Origin: Hymenobacter cellulosivorans
GTDB taxonomy: Bacteria > Bacteroidota > Bacteroidia > Cytophagales > Hymenobacteraceae
Assembly: GCF_022919135.1 (NCBI RefSeq)
Contig: NZ_CP095049.1
Location: 3,910,501-3,974,500 of the forward strand
Length of the DNA: 64,000 nucleotides
Direction: 5' to 3'
Positions 24,818 to 32,537 of the stretch are shown piece after piece. Position numbers and translations under genes: made by a program. The notes beneath the pieces are model-generated. The model saw only the letters and a program-made list of their open reading frames with translations, was not told where the DNA came from and did not search any database. The first letter of the stretch is position 1, and each line of letters opens with the position of its first letter.

Positions 24818-25536
24818 AAGGCCAGGTAAAAGTCGCGCAGCAGGGCCCGGAACTCGGCCGAATACACCTCGCTGTCGGGTTCGTGAATAGCCAGTAGTTG
24901 CTGGTCGGCGGCGCGGGCCGGGCGGCCAAAATGAGTAATGTGGCGCAACGGCTTGCTGCCGGGCCGGTGACTCAGCACCAGGCGCTGCTGCGGAAACAGC
25001 CCGGCGTGGGCCGCTTCCCGCTCAAAGTGCTGCATTTCCGGGGGCGGCAGCAACACGCTCAACTGCCCGGCCGGCGTCAGGAAGTGGGCGGCAAACCTGG
25101 CCAGCTCCGCAAACGATAGGGTATCGGGGGCGGTGTGCCGGGCCGTGGTACGGGCCGCCGACGGAGAGCGGAGCGACTCCCGAAAAAACGGGGGGTTGCA
25201 CAGGATATGGTCGTAGGCGGGTGGGGCGGTGGCGGCCAGCGTGGCCAGGCTGCCGGCCTGCACCCGAACTCGGCCGGACCAGGGGCTGTGGGCTACGTTA
25301 GCGGCGGCTTGGGCAGCGGCCGAAGATTCAATTTCGACGGCGTCGATGGTGGCCGTGGGGTTGCGCTGGGCAGCCATCAGAGCCAGCAGGCCGGTACCCG
25401 TGCCGATATCCAGGATACGAGTGGCGGTAGTCAGCGCGGCCGTTGCGCCCAGCACGCAGGCATCGGTGCACACCTTCATGGCGCACTCAGCCTGGTCGAT
25501 GGTAAAATGCTTGAAGCGGAAGTAGGTATTCGCCAA
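24814..25536 (-). CDS. trmN6: tRNA1(Val) (adenine(37)-N6)-methyltransferase
   Basis: 240 residues from the TTG at 25534-25536 (then ANTYFRFKHFTIDQ, the usual N-terminus); another TTG 15 nt upstream is possible. It methylates A37 of tRNA-Val using S-adenosylmethionine. SAM motif RILDIGTGTGLLALMAAQR (about 40), catalytic NPPFF in HILCNPPFFRESL (about 120). The stop overlaps the stop of the ABC ATPase gene. Confidence 0.87.
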   Translation of the reverse strand: MANTYFRFKHFTIDQAECAMKVCTDACVLGATAALTTATRILDIGTGTGLLALMAAQRNPTATIDAVEIESSAAAQAAANVAHSPWSGRVRVQAGSLATLAATAPPAYDHILCNPPFFRESLRSPSAARTTARHTAPDTLSFAELARFAAHFLTPAGQLSVLLPPPEMQHFEREAAHAGLFPQQRLVLSHRPGSKPLRHITHFGRPARAADQQLLAIHEPDSEVYSAEFRALLRDFYLAF

Positions 25537-25572
25537 CGGGCTGCCGGGCAAGAAGTGAGAACTAGAACGGCC

Positions 25573-26292
25573 TTAGCGGCGGGCGGCGGCTTCCCGGTCC
25601 CAGTCGCGCAGCAGGCGCTGGAGCTCGGCGTATTCCTCGGCGTAGCCCCCGCTCAGCGGATATTTATCAGGAAACTGCCGGAAGTAGACGCCCGCCTGCT
25701 GGTCGCCGCTCAGGGCGCTGAGCAGCAAACGGTTGGCCAGCTCGATGCTTTTCTCGGGCTTGAGCGTAGCGGTTTTTTCAAATTCCTGCTTCACCCGGGC
25801 CACTTCCTCGGCAGAGTAGGGTGCCAGCTGTTTGTTGAGAAAGGAGTGGTGCCGAATCTGGCCCTGACGGGGGAAAAACTGGTCGATGCGGAAGGTCACG
25901 AATTCGTAGCTGAAGTTTTTGCCCGCCGGCAGGTTCTTCACCGATTCCACCGTCAGCGTGTCGTTGCGGAAGCTCAGGCGGCACTTTTCGCGCACATCCC
26001 AGTACTTGAGCACCTTGCGCGGCTGGCAGGTAGAAACGGCGAATTCCGAGAAAAACTCCTGCGCCTGGCCCTTTTCCCGGGAGCCGCACACCGACACGGC
26101 CGGCCCCGCCGAAAACACGAACAGGGTGTCGGGAGTGGTGCTGGCCTGGGGCACTTCAGCCGGGCAGCTGCAGACTACGGCCGGCCGCACCGGCACGCTC
26201 TGGGCCGAGGCCGGCGTCGAGCTTTCCATCTGTTGCTGGCAGGCCCCGAGGCTGAGCCCGGCAAGTAAGGCGGGAAAAAAGGAGAGTTTCAT
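25573..26292 (-). CDS. Hypothetical lipoprotein
   Basis: 239 residues from ATG 26290-26292. A lipoprotein signal peptide ends in LSLGACQQQ (Cys about 19). The mature protein has four further Cys (VVCSCPAE, SVCGSREK, VSTCQPRK, REKCRLSF), which may form disulfides in the periplasm. No family recognised. It is 36 nt after the trmN6 start on the same strand; the acyltransferase gene is upstream. Confidence 0.7.
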   Translation of the reverse strand: MKLSFFPALLAGLSLGACQQQMESSTPASAQSVPVRPAVVCSCPAEVPQASTTPDTLFVFSAGPAVSVCGSREKGQAQEFFSEFAVSTCQPRKVLKYWDVREKCRLSFRNDTLTVESVKNLPAGKNFSYEFVTFRIDQFFPRQGQIRHHSFLNKQLAPYSAEEVARVKQEFEKTATLKPEKSIELANRLLLSALSGDQQAGVYFRQFPDKYPLSGGYAEEYAELQRLLRDWDREAAARR

Positions 26293-26360
26293 AATAATCG
26301 GCTGTACGAAAAGCCCGCCCCGAACGGCCAAGGTTGGACGAAGGAAGCACATTTCGCCCA

Positions 26361-27460
26361 CTATCCGGCTACTGCCACCCGCCGGGAGCGGCCCAGCAGC
26401 CAGCGGTGCACCGGCTGCTCTACCAGGTAATAGAGGCCCAGGGAGGCGGCCTCCGTTAGCAGCAACACCAGCGCGTATTGCAAGGCCGCCGGCCACCCCG
26501 TGGGCTGCCACCGGAGCAAAAAGTCGTGCAGAAAGCCCATGTGCAGCAGGTAGAAGCAGTAGGAAGCTCGGCCCAGCTGCTGGAAAGCCCTGGTGCTGAG
26601 CAGGCGTTGCAGCCAAGTCGTTTCGGAAGCCAAGCCGTAGAGCAGCAGGCCCGTTGCCAGCGGCAGCACGAAGTTGTTGATGGCCAAGCCCAGGGGCGTA
26701 TCGATGCTGGCTTTTCCCGCGTGCAACTGAATGGCAACCATTCCGGCTCCCACAACCAGGCCCACACTGCCCCGAGCAGGGTGGCGCGGCCCCGCAGCCA
26801 CCCGGCCGGGGCCTGGGCAAAGGCGGCGCCCAGCAGAAACTCCGCGCTTCGCCCAAAAATGGTGACAATCAGCACGAAATGCGCGTCCTCAAAGGTTTGC
26901 TGGCCGGTCAGGAAGCCCGGCGCATAAAGCAGAATCCCGATTAGCAGCAGGCCCAGGACAACGGCAGGCCACCAGCGCCGCGAGGCCCGCCGGCCCAGCC
27001 AGAACAGAGCCGGGGCCAGCAGGTAAAAGCATTCCTCCGTCGTCAGCGACCAGCTTTGGGGCACGCCGGAAAAGGCGTAGTTGGTCAGCAAGCCCTTTAC
27101 CAAGGTCAGGTTAACCAGGAAAAGGCGCACGGCATCTTCTTTCTGATAGAGCTTGTCGAGGATGAATGTGGCCGTGGTAACCAGGAAAAACACCGGGTAA
27201 ATCCGGGCCCAGCGCCGGTACAGATACGTCCGGAGCTCGGCCCCGGAAAACGACTGGTGGTAATAGCGCCGGCTGATTAGAAAGCCGCTGAGGGTAAAAA
27301 ACAGCGAAACCCCGACGTGGCCCTCCCGAAACAGGGCGTGCAGGGCGTCAGGCAGCAGCTCACCCGTACCCGCCACTGGCGGGAAGTGAAACAGAAACAC
27401 CGCCAGGGCCGCCACTGCCCGAAAACCCGTCAGGGCGGGGAAGTAAGCGGCTGGCTTCAT
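26361..27460 (-). pseudogene. Acyltransferase family membrane protein (OafA/YrhL type), frameshifted
   Basis: The N-terminal part (from ATG 27458-27460) begins LTGFRAVAALAVFLFHF, with the catalytic-type His and the typical first membrane helices (DALHALFREGHVGVSLFFTL). It breaks at a G4 run on the coding strand (26770-26773 on the plus strand). Adding one G rejoins ...RATLLGGSVGLVVGAGM... and gives a 366-residue protein with the usual ten or so helices. Such enzymes O-acetylate exopolysaccharide or LPS sugars. The start overlaps the rnhA stop by 4 nt (ATGA). Confidence 0.85.
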
Positions 27461-27924
27461 GAAAGCTGCCCCGCCGTGGCTTCGTAGCCGGCGTCGATGA
27501 GCAGGGGGCCGTGCACGGCGCTACGCACGGCCAGTTGGTCACACCGCTCGTTCTCGGCGTGGCCGTTGTGGCCCCGCACCCAGCGAAACTGCACCTTGCG
27601 CTGCTTATAGATCTTGATAAAGCGGCGCCACAGGTCTTCGTTGGCTTTCTTGCCAAAGTCGGGCTTGGCAGCCCAGCCGAACACCCACTTTTTCTCCACG
27701 GCATCTACCACGTATTTGGAGTCGGTGGTGACGGTAATCGGAATTTCGGGACGCGTCACGGCTTCCAGGCCGATAATGACGGCCAGCAGCTCCATGCGGT
27801 TATTGGTCGTGAGCCGGAAGCCCTGGGTAATTTCCTTTTCGTGGGGCCCGTAGCGCAGAATGGCGCCGTAGCCCCCCGGCCCCGGGTTGCCCCGGGAGGA
27901 GCCGTCGGTAAAGAGTTGAATCAT
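27457..27924 (-). CDS. rnhA: Ribonuclease HI
   Basis: 155 residues. It degrades the RNA strand of RNA-DNA hybrids. Catalytic carboxylates: Asp in LFTDGSSRGNPGPGGYGA (about 7), Glu in NNRMELLAVIIGLEAV (about 45), Asp in VTTDSKYVVDAV (about 67) and Asp/His in VRGHNGHAENERCDQLA (about 123-135). It is translationally coupled to the acyltransferase gene downstream (ATGA overlap). Confidence 0.96.
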   Translation of the reverse strand: MIQLFTDGSSRGNPGPGGYGAILRYGPHEKEITQGFRLTTNNRMELLAVIIGLEAVTRPEIPITVTTDSKYVVDAVEKKWVFGWAAKPDFGKKANEDLWRRFIKIYKQRKVQFRWVRGHNGHAENERCDQLAVRSAVHGPLLIDAGYEATAGQLS

Positions 27925-27928
27925 GGGG

Positions 27929-28019
27929 TTTAATGTGCTTATATGGAGGGATTTGCTGAGGTGCTACTGGTCGTTCTGCATTGGCATATCAGCACATTCC
28001 TCCACATGAGCACATTGAA
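27929..28019. repeat. Heptamer inverted repeat element H4 (marC stop to rnhA start)
   Basis: The left arm (27929-27965) reads TTAATGTGCTTATATGGAGG then GATTTGCTGAGG. The right arm (27983-28019), read inward on the minus strand, is TCAATGTGCTCATGTGGAGG then AATGTGCTGATATG. The period is 7 nt with AATGTGC as the word. The ends lie 2-5 nt from the marC stop and the rnhA start. Confidence 0.75.
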
Positions 28020-28020
28020 A

Positions 28021-28581
28021 TTAGAAGTTTGATTTAAACAGCTTGATAGCAATGGCCAGCAAAATCACGCCGAAGACGCGGCGCAGGATGTCTTCGCCGG
28101 CCTTGCCCAGCTTGCGCTCAATCCAGGCCGAGCTTTTGAGCACGATGAAGACGAATACCAGGTTCAAGCCGATGCCCACCAGCACGTTGGGCAGGGAGTA
28201 AGCGGCCCGCAAGCTCAGCAGGGTAGTCATGGTGCCGGCCCCCACGATGATGGGAAACGCCAGGGGCACGATGGAGCCGGTGCGGGTGGTGGGGTCGTTG
28301 CGAAACAGCTCGATGCCCAGAATCATCTCCATGCCGATGAGGAAGATGATAATGGCCCCGGCCAGGGCAAACGACTGGTAGTCAACCCCAAATAAGGACA
28401 GAATGCTCTGGCCCAGAAACAAGAACACCACCATCAGCAAGCCCGCTACCAGCGTAGCCTTCTCGGAGTGAATCTTGCCCTCGCGCTGCCGGATCTGGAT
28501 GATAATCGGGATGGAGCCTAGAATGTCAATCACCGCAAACAGGGTAAGCGTAACCGAGAAGATTTCCTTAAGGCTGAACAT
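28021..28581 (-). CDS. MarC family (UPF0056) membrane protein
   Basis: 186 residues with six hydrophobic segments, starting FSLKEIFSVTLTLFAVIDILGS and containing SFALAGAIIIFLIGMEMILG, the family's duplicated three-helix arrangement. The family's function is not established (once linked to multiple antibiotic resistance). It lies between heptamer elements H4 and H5. Confidence 0.9.
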   Translation of the reverse strand: MFSLKEIFSVTLTLFAVIDILGSIPIIIQIRQREGKIHSEKATLVAGLLMVVFLFLGQSILSLFGVDYQSFALAGAIIIFLIGMEMILGIELFRNDPTTRTGSIVPLAFPIIVGAGTMTTLLSLRAAYSLPNVLVGIGLNLVFVFIVLKSSAWIERKLGKAGEDILRRVFGVILLAIAIKLFKSNF

Positions 28582-28583
28582 AA

Positions 28584-28695
28584 GGTGAGATGGTGAACTA
28601 GTGAAATGGTGAGTTTTAGGTTCTGGTGGCGCGTTTTGCGCAAATGGTGCAGCTTGAACGTCAAAATCACCATTTCACCAGTTCACTATCTCACC
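28584..28695. repeat. Heptamer inverted repeat element H5 (serC stop to marC start)
   Basis: The left arm (28584-28616) reads GGTGAGATGGTGAACTAG then TGAAATGGTGAGTTTT. The right arm (28663-28695), read inward on the minus strand, is GGTGAGATAGTGAACTGG then TGAAATGGTGATTTTG. The serC stop is about 7 nt outside the right arm. Confidence 0.8.
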
Positions 28696-28701
28696 GCTTC
28701 G

Positions 28702-29766
28702 CTACGCGAATTCGCGGGCGAAGAATTGGACCAGCTGCTCGTAGGCCGCGTCGGGAATGGCGGGGAAGTTGGCGATGCGCAGCGAGTTGGCTTTCCAGTT
28801 GCCGTAGCCGTTGCCCAGCTGCAGGCCTTGCTCTTTGGCCCGGCGCTTCACTTCGTCGATAAGCGCCGGCGGGCCCTGCAGGCCGATGACGGTCGTGGAG
28901 CGGGTTTCGGGGTTGGTTACCAGCGGGGTAAGCTGGGTGGCTTGGTCGAAGTAGTCGTAGAGCTTGGTAGCGCGGTCGAGCAGGTGCTGGTGCACGGCCT
29001 TGATGGGCTCCCGGTCCGTCAGCACCCGGCTCAGCAAATAGATGCCGAGCACGTTGGGCGTGTGGGTGGTCTGGTAGTTGAGCATCTTCTCGTACTGGGC
29101 CACCAGGCTGTTGTAGTGGCTCCGCTCGTTGATCTGGCGGAAGCGTGCCACGGCCCTTGGCGACAAGACCATAATGCCCAGGCCGGCCGGCATGCCGAAG
29201 CACTTCTGCACCGAGCCATACCAGATGTCGGCCTTGATGTACTTGAGCTGGATGCCGCCCAAAGACGAGGTAGCATCCACGGCCAGCAGAGCGTTGCCCA
29301 GGCGGTTGTAGAGGTTCAGAATAAACCCGTCGCGCAGCTGGGTGGCGTTGGAAGTCTCGTTCTGGGTGATGCAGACCAAGTCAACCGAGTCGTCGGGCAG
29401 GGGCAGGGTGTAGACCTCGGGCAGCTCGTCGATACCGAACTGCAGGGCGGTACTGTTGGGGCGCAGGGCCTTGGCGTACTCAAACCACTTTTCGCCAAAA
29501 GCCCCACTGTAGAGGTGGAAGCTCTTGTTCGGCGTCAGGCTCTGGGCCAATACTTCCCAGCACTCGGTGGCCGAGCTCAGAAAAAACACGGTGTAGTCCT
29601 GCGGGATGTTGAGCTTGGTTTTCAGGTCGGCCACGGTCTGGCGCATCAGGCCCGTAAACCGCTCCCCGCGGTGGGGCGCCGAGAGCCAGCCCTCGTCGAA
29701 AGCATCCTGCAAGTAGCCACGCAGCTCAGGATACACCTGCGAGGGACCGGGGTTGAATGTATACAT
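28702..29766 (-). CDS. serC: Phosphoserine aminotransferase-like class V aminotransferase
   Basis: 354 residues. It is expected to interconvert 3-phosphohydroxypyruvate and phosphoserine with PLP in serine synthesis. Visible: NPGPSQVYPELRGYLQDAF at the N-terminus, the PLP-binding Lys in WYGSVQKCFGMPAGLGIMVL, VDATSSLGG (Asp that binds the pyridine ring) and SHRGERF-like SAPHRGERFTGL. In several Bacteroidota serC is annotated by this type of protein rather than the E. coli type; the substrate is inferred. Confidence 0.8.
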   Translation of the reverse strand: MYTFNPGPSQVYPELRGYLQDAFDEGWLSAPHRGERFTGLMRQTVADLKTKLNIPQDYTVFFLSSATECWEVLAQSLTPNKSFHLYSGAFGEKWFEYAKALRPNSTALQFGIDELPEVYTLPLPDDSVDLVCITQNETSNATQLRDGFILNLYNRLGNALLAVDATSSLGGIQLKYIKADIWYGSVQKCFGMPAGLGIMVLSPRAVARFRQINERSHYNSLVAQYEKMLNYQTTHTPNVLGIYLLSRVLTDREPIKAVHQHLLDRATKLYDYFDQATQLTPLVTNPETRSTTVIGLQGPPALIDEVKRRAKEQGLQLGNGYGNWKANSLRIANFPAIPDAAYEQLVQFFAREFA

Positions 29767-29793
29767 AGGTGGAAAAGGCTAGGGGATGAGCCG

Positions 29794-29801
29794 CAAAGGT
29801 A
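29794..29801 (-). promoter_or_regulatory. -7 box (TACCTTTG) for serC
   Basis: Matches TAnnTTTG on the minus strand, 27 nt upstream of the serC ATG and just inside of repeat H6, so H6 ends before this promoter begins. Confidence 0.5.
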
Positions 29802-29806
29802 GGAAA

Positions 29807-29916
29807 GGTGAGATGGTGAAATAGTGAGATGGTGAGTTTGTTGTTCGGGTTGGGCGGTTCTGGACTAATAGAACGACAACTCACCATTTTACCACCTCAC
29901 TAGTTCACCATCTCAC
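29807..29916. repeat. Heptamer inverted repeat element H6 (aroQ stop region to serC promoter)
   Basis: The left arm (29807-29840) reads GGTGAGATGGTGAAATAG then TGAGATGGTGAG. The right arm (29878-29916), read inward on the minus strand, is GTGAGATGGTGAACTAGTG then AGGTGGTAAAATGGTGAG. The right arm has one extra 7-nt unit. The aroQ stop lies in the right arm. Confidence 0.8.
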
Positions 29917-30359
29917 ACCCGAAAGCCCACCCGCTTGGGGCGGATGCCTTCGAAGTAGTGCAGGGCTAGGCGGTAGCTGTCGAGCTTGAAGCCACTGATG
30001 CTGCCGATACAGTTTTTGGCAATCAGGCTCTTGTGGCGGATTTCCTCGCGGGCGGCTACGTTGGAGAGGTGCACTTCCACCACCGGCGAGTCGATGGCGG
30101 CCAGGGCATCGGCCAGGGCCAGGCTGGTGTGGGTGTAGGCTCCGGCGTTGAGGATGATGCCGTGGTAAGTGAAGCCGACCTCGTGGATCTTGTCGATTAG
30201 CTCGCCCTCATGGTTGCTTTGGAAGTATTCCAGGGTAAAGTCGGGGAAGGCCTCGCGCAGCTCGGGCAGGTAGGCTTCGAACGAGCGGGTGCCGTAGATG
30301 CCCGGCTCGCGCCGGCCCAGCAGGTTGAGGTTGGGTCCGTTGATGATTAAGATTTGCAT
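29913..30359 (-). CDS. aroQ: 3-dehydroquinate dehydratase, type II
   Basis: 148 residues. It dehydrates 3-dehydroquinate in the shikimate pathway. Diagnostic blocks: INGPNLNLLGRREPGIYG with the catalytic Tyr, SNHEGELIDKIHE, NAGAYTHTSLALADAL and VEVHLSNVAAREEIR with the catalytic His. Full length for the dodecameric type II enzyme. The stop codon belongs to repeat H6. Confidence 0.96.
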   Translation of the reverse strand: MQILIINGPNLNLLGRREPGIYGTRSFEAYLPELREAFPDFTLEYFQSNHEGELIDKIHEVGFTYHGIILNAGAYTHTSLALADALAAIDSPVVEVHLSNVAAREEIRHKSLIAKNCIGSISGFKLDSYRLALHYFEGIRPKRVGFRV

Positions 30360-30462
30360 AGTTGGGGTCGTAGAGCAGGGAAAGAGCGGGTAAAGGTAAG
30401 CCGCCCAGCCAGGAGGGGCAGTGTGGACTCAAGTCAAAGCCAATTCTCTAACTTGCGACTAT

Positions 30463-31041
30463 ATGATAAAGATATTCGCCAACGGTCACCGGTCCGCTTC
30501 CTTCGGTTTAGTGCTGGCCTTGTTGGCCGGCAGCGGCTGCAAGAAAGTCGAGGATATTGTGAAGCCCAAGCTGCCCGAGGCTACGCAAGAGGGCAAAGGC
30601 ACCTTCGGCTGTATGGTCGATGGCACACTGTGGCTGCCTTTCGTGCAGCACACGCTCGACAGCAAGCTGGAAGCCGATTATGCTTTCACCGGCGGCGGTA
30701 TTTTTCATCTGCGCGCCGAGCAGGAACCCGAAGGGAAGCCCTACCAGTACATTCATCTGAGCGTGCTGAACCAGCCCGGCATACCACTCAAGCTGGGCAC
30801 TTACACCGCGGCTACTGGCTTTGAGGCTCGCCTGGAAGCAGGTAATGAGTTTGTAACGACGCCCGCGGGCCCAGCCACGCTGACTATCACCAAGGTGGAG
30901 CCCCATACGGAAAAGATGCCCACGGGCGGGGAAGTGCGCTACACCATCGTAGCGGGCACGTTTGAGTTTGAGGCTACCCACGCCGCCAGCGGGCAGAAAG
31001 CCAAGCTCACCGAGGGCCGCTTCGACGTAAAGGCTTATTAA
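30463..31041 (+). CDS. Hypothetical lipoprotein (DUF6252-like)
   Basis: 192 residues from ATG 30463; a GTG at 30421 is less likely because the lipobox (ALLAGSGCKK) must be near the N-terminus. The start of the mature region, GTFGCMVDGTLWLPF, is typical of a Bacteroidota lipoprotein family that I recognise as DUF6252-like. The rest is beta-rich. Function unknown. Its stop codon is immediately followed by a short half-arm of heptamer-like sequence and then xerD. Confidence 0.65.
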   Translation: MIKIFANGHRSASFGLVLALLAGSGCKKVEDIVKPKLPEATQEGKGTFGCMVDGTLWLPFVQHTLDSKLEADYAFTGGGIFHLRAEQEPEGKPYQYIHLSVLNQPGIPLKLGTYTAATGFEARLEAGNEFVTTPAGPATLTITKVEPHTEKMPTGGEVRYTIVAGTFEFEATHAASGQKAKLTEGRFDVKAY

Positions 31042-31066
31042 TTCACCGTTTCACCTTCTCCCTCTT
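31041..31066 (+). repeat. Single arm of heptamer-type repeat before xerD
   Basis: ATTCACCGTTTCACC then TTCTCCCTCTTCC shows TTCACC spacing of 7 nt as in the right arms of the H1/H5 elements, but I see no partner arm. It may be a decayed element. Confidence 0.3.
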
Positions 31067-31068
31067 CC

Positions 31069-31971
31069 GTGTCCAACTGGTCCGTTAGCATCAAGCAGTT
31101 CGAAGGCTACCTGCAGCTGGAAAAGTCGTTGTCCGCCAACTCGGTGGAGGCCTATGTACGCGACATCGGCAAGCTGCGTCAGTACCTGGAGATATCGAAG
31201 CTGCCAGCCTCCCCGGCCCAGGTCACGACCCGCATCCTGCGCGACTTTCTGGCCTGGCTCGGCGAGCTGGGCATGAGTGCCACCTCCCAGGCCCGCACCT
31301 TGTCGGGCATCAAGGCTTTCTACAGCTTTATGATAATGGAGGATTTGCTGACCCTGGACCCGACTGACACGCTCGAAGCGCCCAAAGTGGGCCGTAAGCT
31401 GCCCGACACGCTCAGCTACGAGGAAATAACCCAGGTGCTGGAGGCCGTGGACCTAAGCACCAACGAGGGCACCCGCAACCGGGCCATTCTCGAAACCCTG
31501 TACTCCTCCGGCCTGCGCGTGTCGGAGCTGACCGATCTGCGCCTCTCCAACCTCTACGCTGACCAGGGCTTCGTGCGCGTGACCGGCAAAGGCAACAAGG
31601 AGCGCCTGGTACCTATCGGCCGCGACGCGCTGAAGCACATCGGGTTTTACATCAGCGGGGTGCGCTGCCACCTGGATATTCAGCCCGGTAACGAGGACTT
31701 CGTGTTCCTAAATCGGCGCGGGGCCAAGCTTTCCCGGGTCATGATTTTCAACATCATCAAGGACCTGGTCGATAAGGCCGGGGTGCAGAAGGTGGTAAGT
31801 CCGCACACGTTCCGCCACAGCTTTGCCACCCACCTCATCGAGGGCGGGGCCGATCTGCGGGCCGTGCAGGAAATGCTGGGCCACGAAAGCATTACCACCA
31901 CCGAAATCTACACCCACCTCGACCGGGACTACCTGCGCCAGATCATCACCGAGTTTCACCCCCGCAGCTAG
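31069..31971 (+). CDS. xerD: Tyrosine recombinase XerD/XerC
   Basis: 300 residues, GTG start at 31069. It resolves chromosome dimers at dif together with FtsK. SAM-like N-terminal domain (FEGYLQLEKSLSANSVEAYV); catalytic domain with Arg in SSGLRVSELTDL, Lys in TGKGNKERLVPIG, HTFRHSFATHL, GHESITTTEIYTH and the nucleophile Tyr. A prophage-type integrase would usually have an attachment site and cargo nearby; none is seen. FtsK is 2.4 kb away. Only one Xer gene is in the window. Confidence 0.93.
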   Translation: MSNWSVSIKQFEGYLQLEKSLSANSVEAYVRDIGKLRQYLEISKLPASPAQVTTRILRDFLAWLGELGMSATSQARTLSGIKAFYSFMIMEDLLTLDPTDTLEAPKVGRKLPDTLSYEEITQVLEAVDLSTNEGTRNRAILETLYSSGLRVSELTDLRLSNLYADQGFVRVTGKGNKERLVPIGRDALKHIGFYISGVRCHLDIQPGNEDFVFLNRRGAKLSRVMIFNIIKDLVDKAGVQKVVSPHTFRHSFATHLIEGGADLRAVQEMLGHESITTTEIYTHLDRDYLRQIITEFHPRS

Positions 31972-31982
31972 GCTGGCTAAAC

Positions 31983-32419
31983 CTAGGCTACCTGACCGGA
32001 CGAGCGGCCGTGGCGGCAGCTGCGCAGCCACTGCTCGGCTTCGGCCACGGTGCTGAAAATCTGCAGCTCAAATTGCCCGGCAAACGTGTTGGCCGGGGGC
32101 AGTACCGACGGAAAATCATTGGTGGGCAACACGTGGGCCACGTAGCGCAAGCCCAGCGCGGCCACCTGGGGCGCCCATACGTGTTCCAGCCAGTCGATAG
32201 AGTCAAACCAGGGGCCGGTGACGCCGCTGTTGTCGTTGAGCAACATGGTGCACGGCTCTCCCTGCAGCATGGTCAGGTAAGCCGTAGCCCCTGCACGCCG
32301 TCGTCGTTGATAACAAAGCCACTCCAGGTAATTCGGATCCACTCATTTTCGGGTTCGTACTGGGCCGCACAATAGGCGTGCCGGGCCTGGTTACTGAGCA
32401 GAAAGGAAGGGCCGGTCAT
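31983..32419 (-). pseudogene. Hypothetical protein, frameshifted (paralogue of relic at 8.6-9.0 kb)
   Basis: From ATG 32417-32419 the frame reads MTGPSFLLSNQARHAYCAAQ and on to WIRITWSGFVINDDGVQG, then breaks at a G4 run on the coding strand (32288-32291 on the plus strand). One added G continues ...ATAYLTMLQGEPCTMLLND and gives a 145-residue protein with GLRYVAHVLPTND and a C-terminal AEAEQWLRS. The family is not recognised; the alternating strands and helices could be a STAS-like fold, but that is speculation. Confidence 0.6.
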
Positions 32420-32510
32420 AGGAAGACAACTGTAAGCAGGTAGTTCTATTGCTTCCTAGCACGTAATACGGGACTGAAATGTTTGGTGCGGCAGGGGAGG
32501 AGGGAGTAGC

Positions 32511-32518
32511 TACTTTTG
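32511..32518 (+). promoter_or_regulatory. -7 box (TACTTTTG) for the membrane protein gene at 32538
   Basis: Matches TAnnTTTG, ending 19 nt before the ATG. Confidence 0.5.
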
Positions 32519-32537
32519 CGGCTAGCCTATTCTGCTC

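Noticed and set aside
30421..30462. GTG at 30421 as the start of the lipoprotein gene
   Set aside because: It would place the lipobox about 14 residues too deep; the ATG at 30463 gives a normal signal peptide.
31069..31971. xerD as the integrase of a mobile element
   Set aside because: Its motifs fit chromosomal Xer, the flanks are housekeeping genes, no attachment-site duplication is visible, and ftsK is close by.
5609..32291. Phase-variable homopolymer tracts in the four split genes
   Set aside because: Runs are only 4-5 nt long; phase variation usually needs 7 or more. Kept as a less likely explanation than sequencing error or real mutation.
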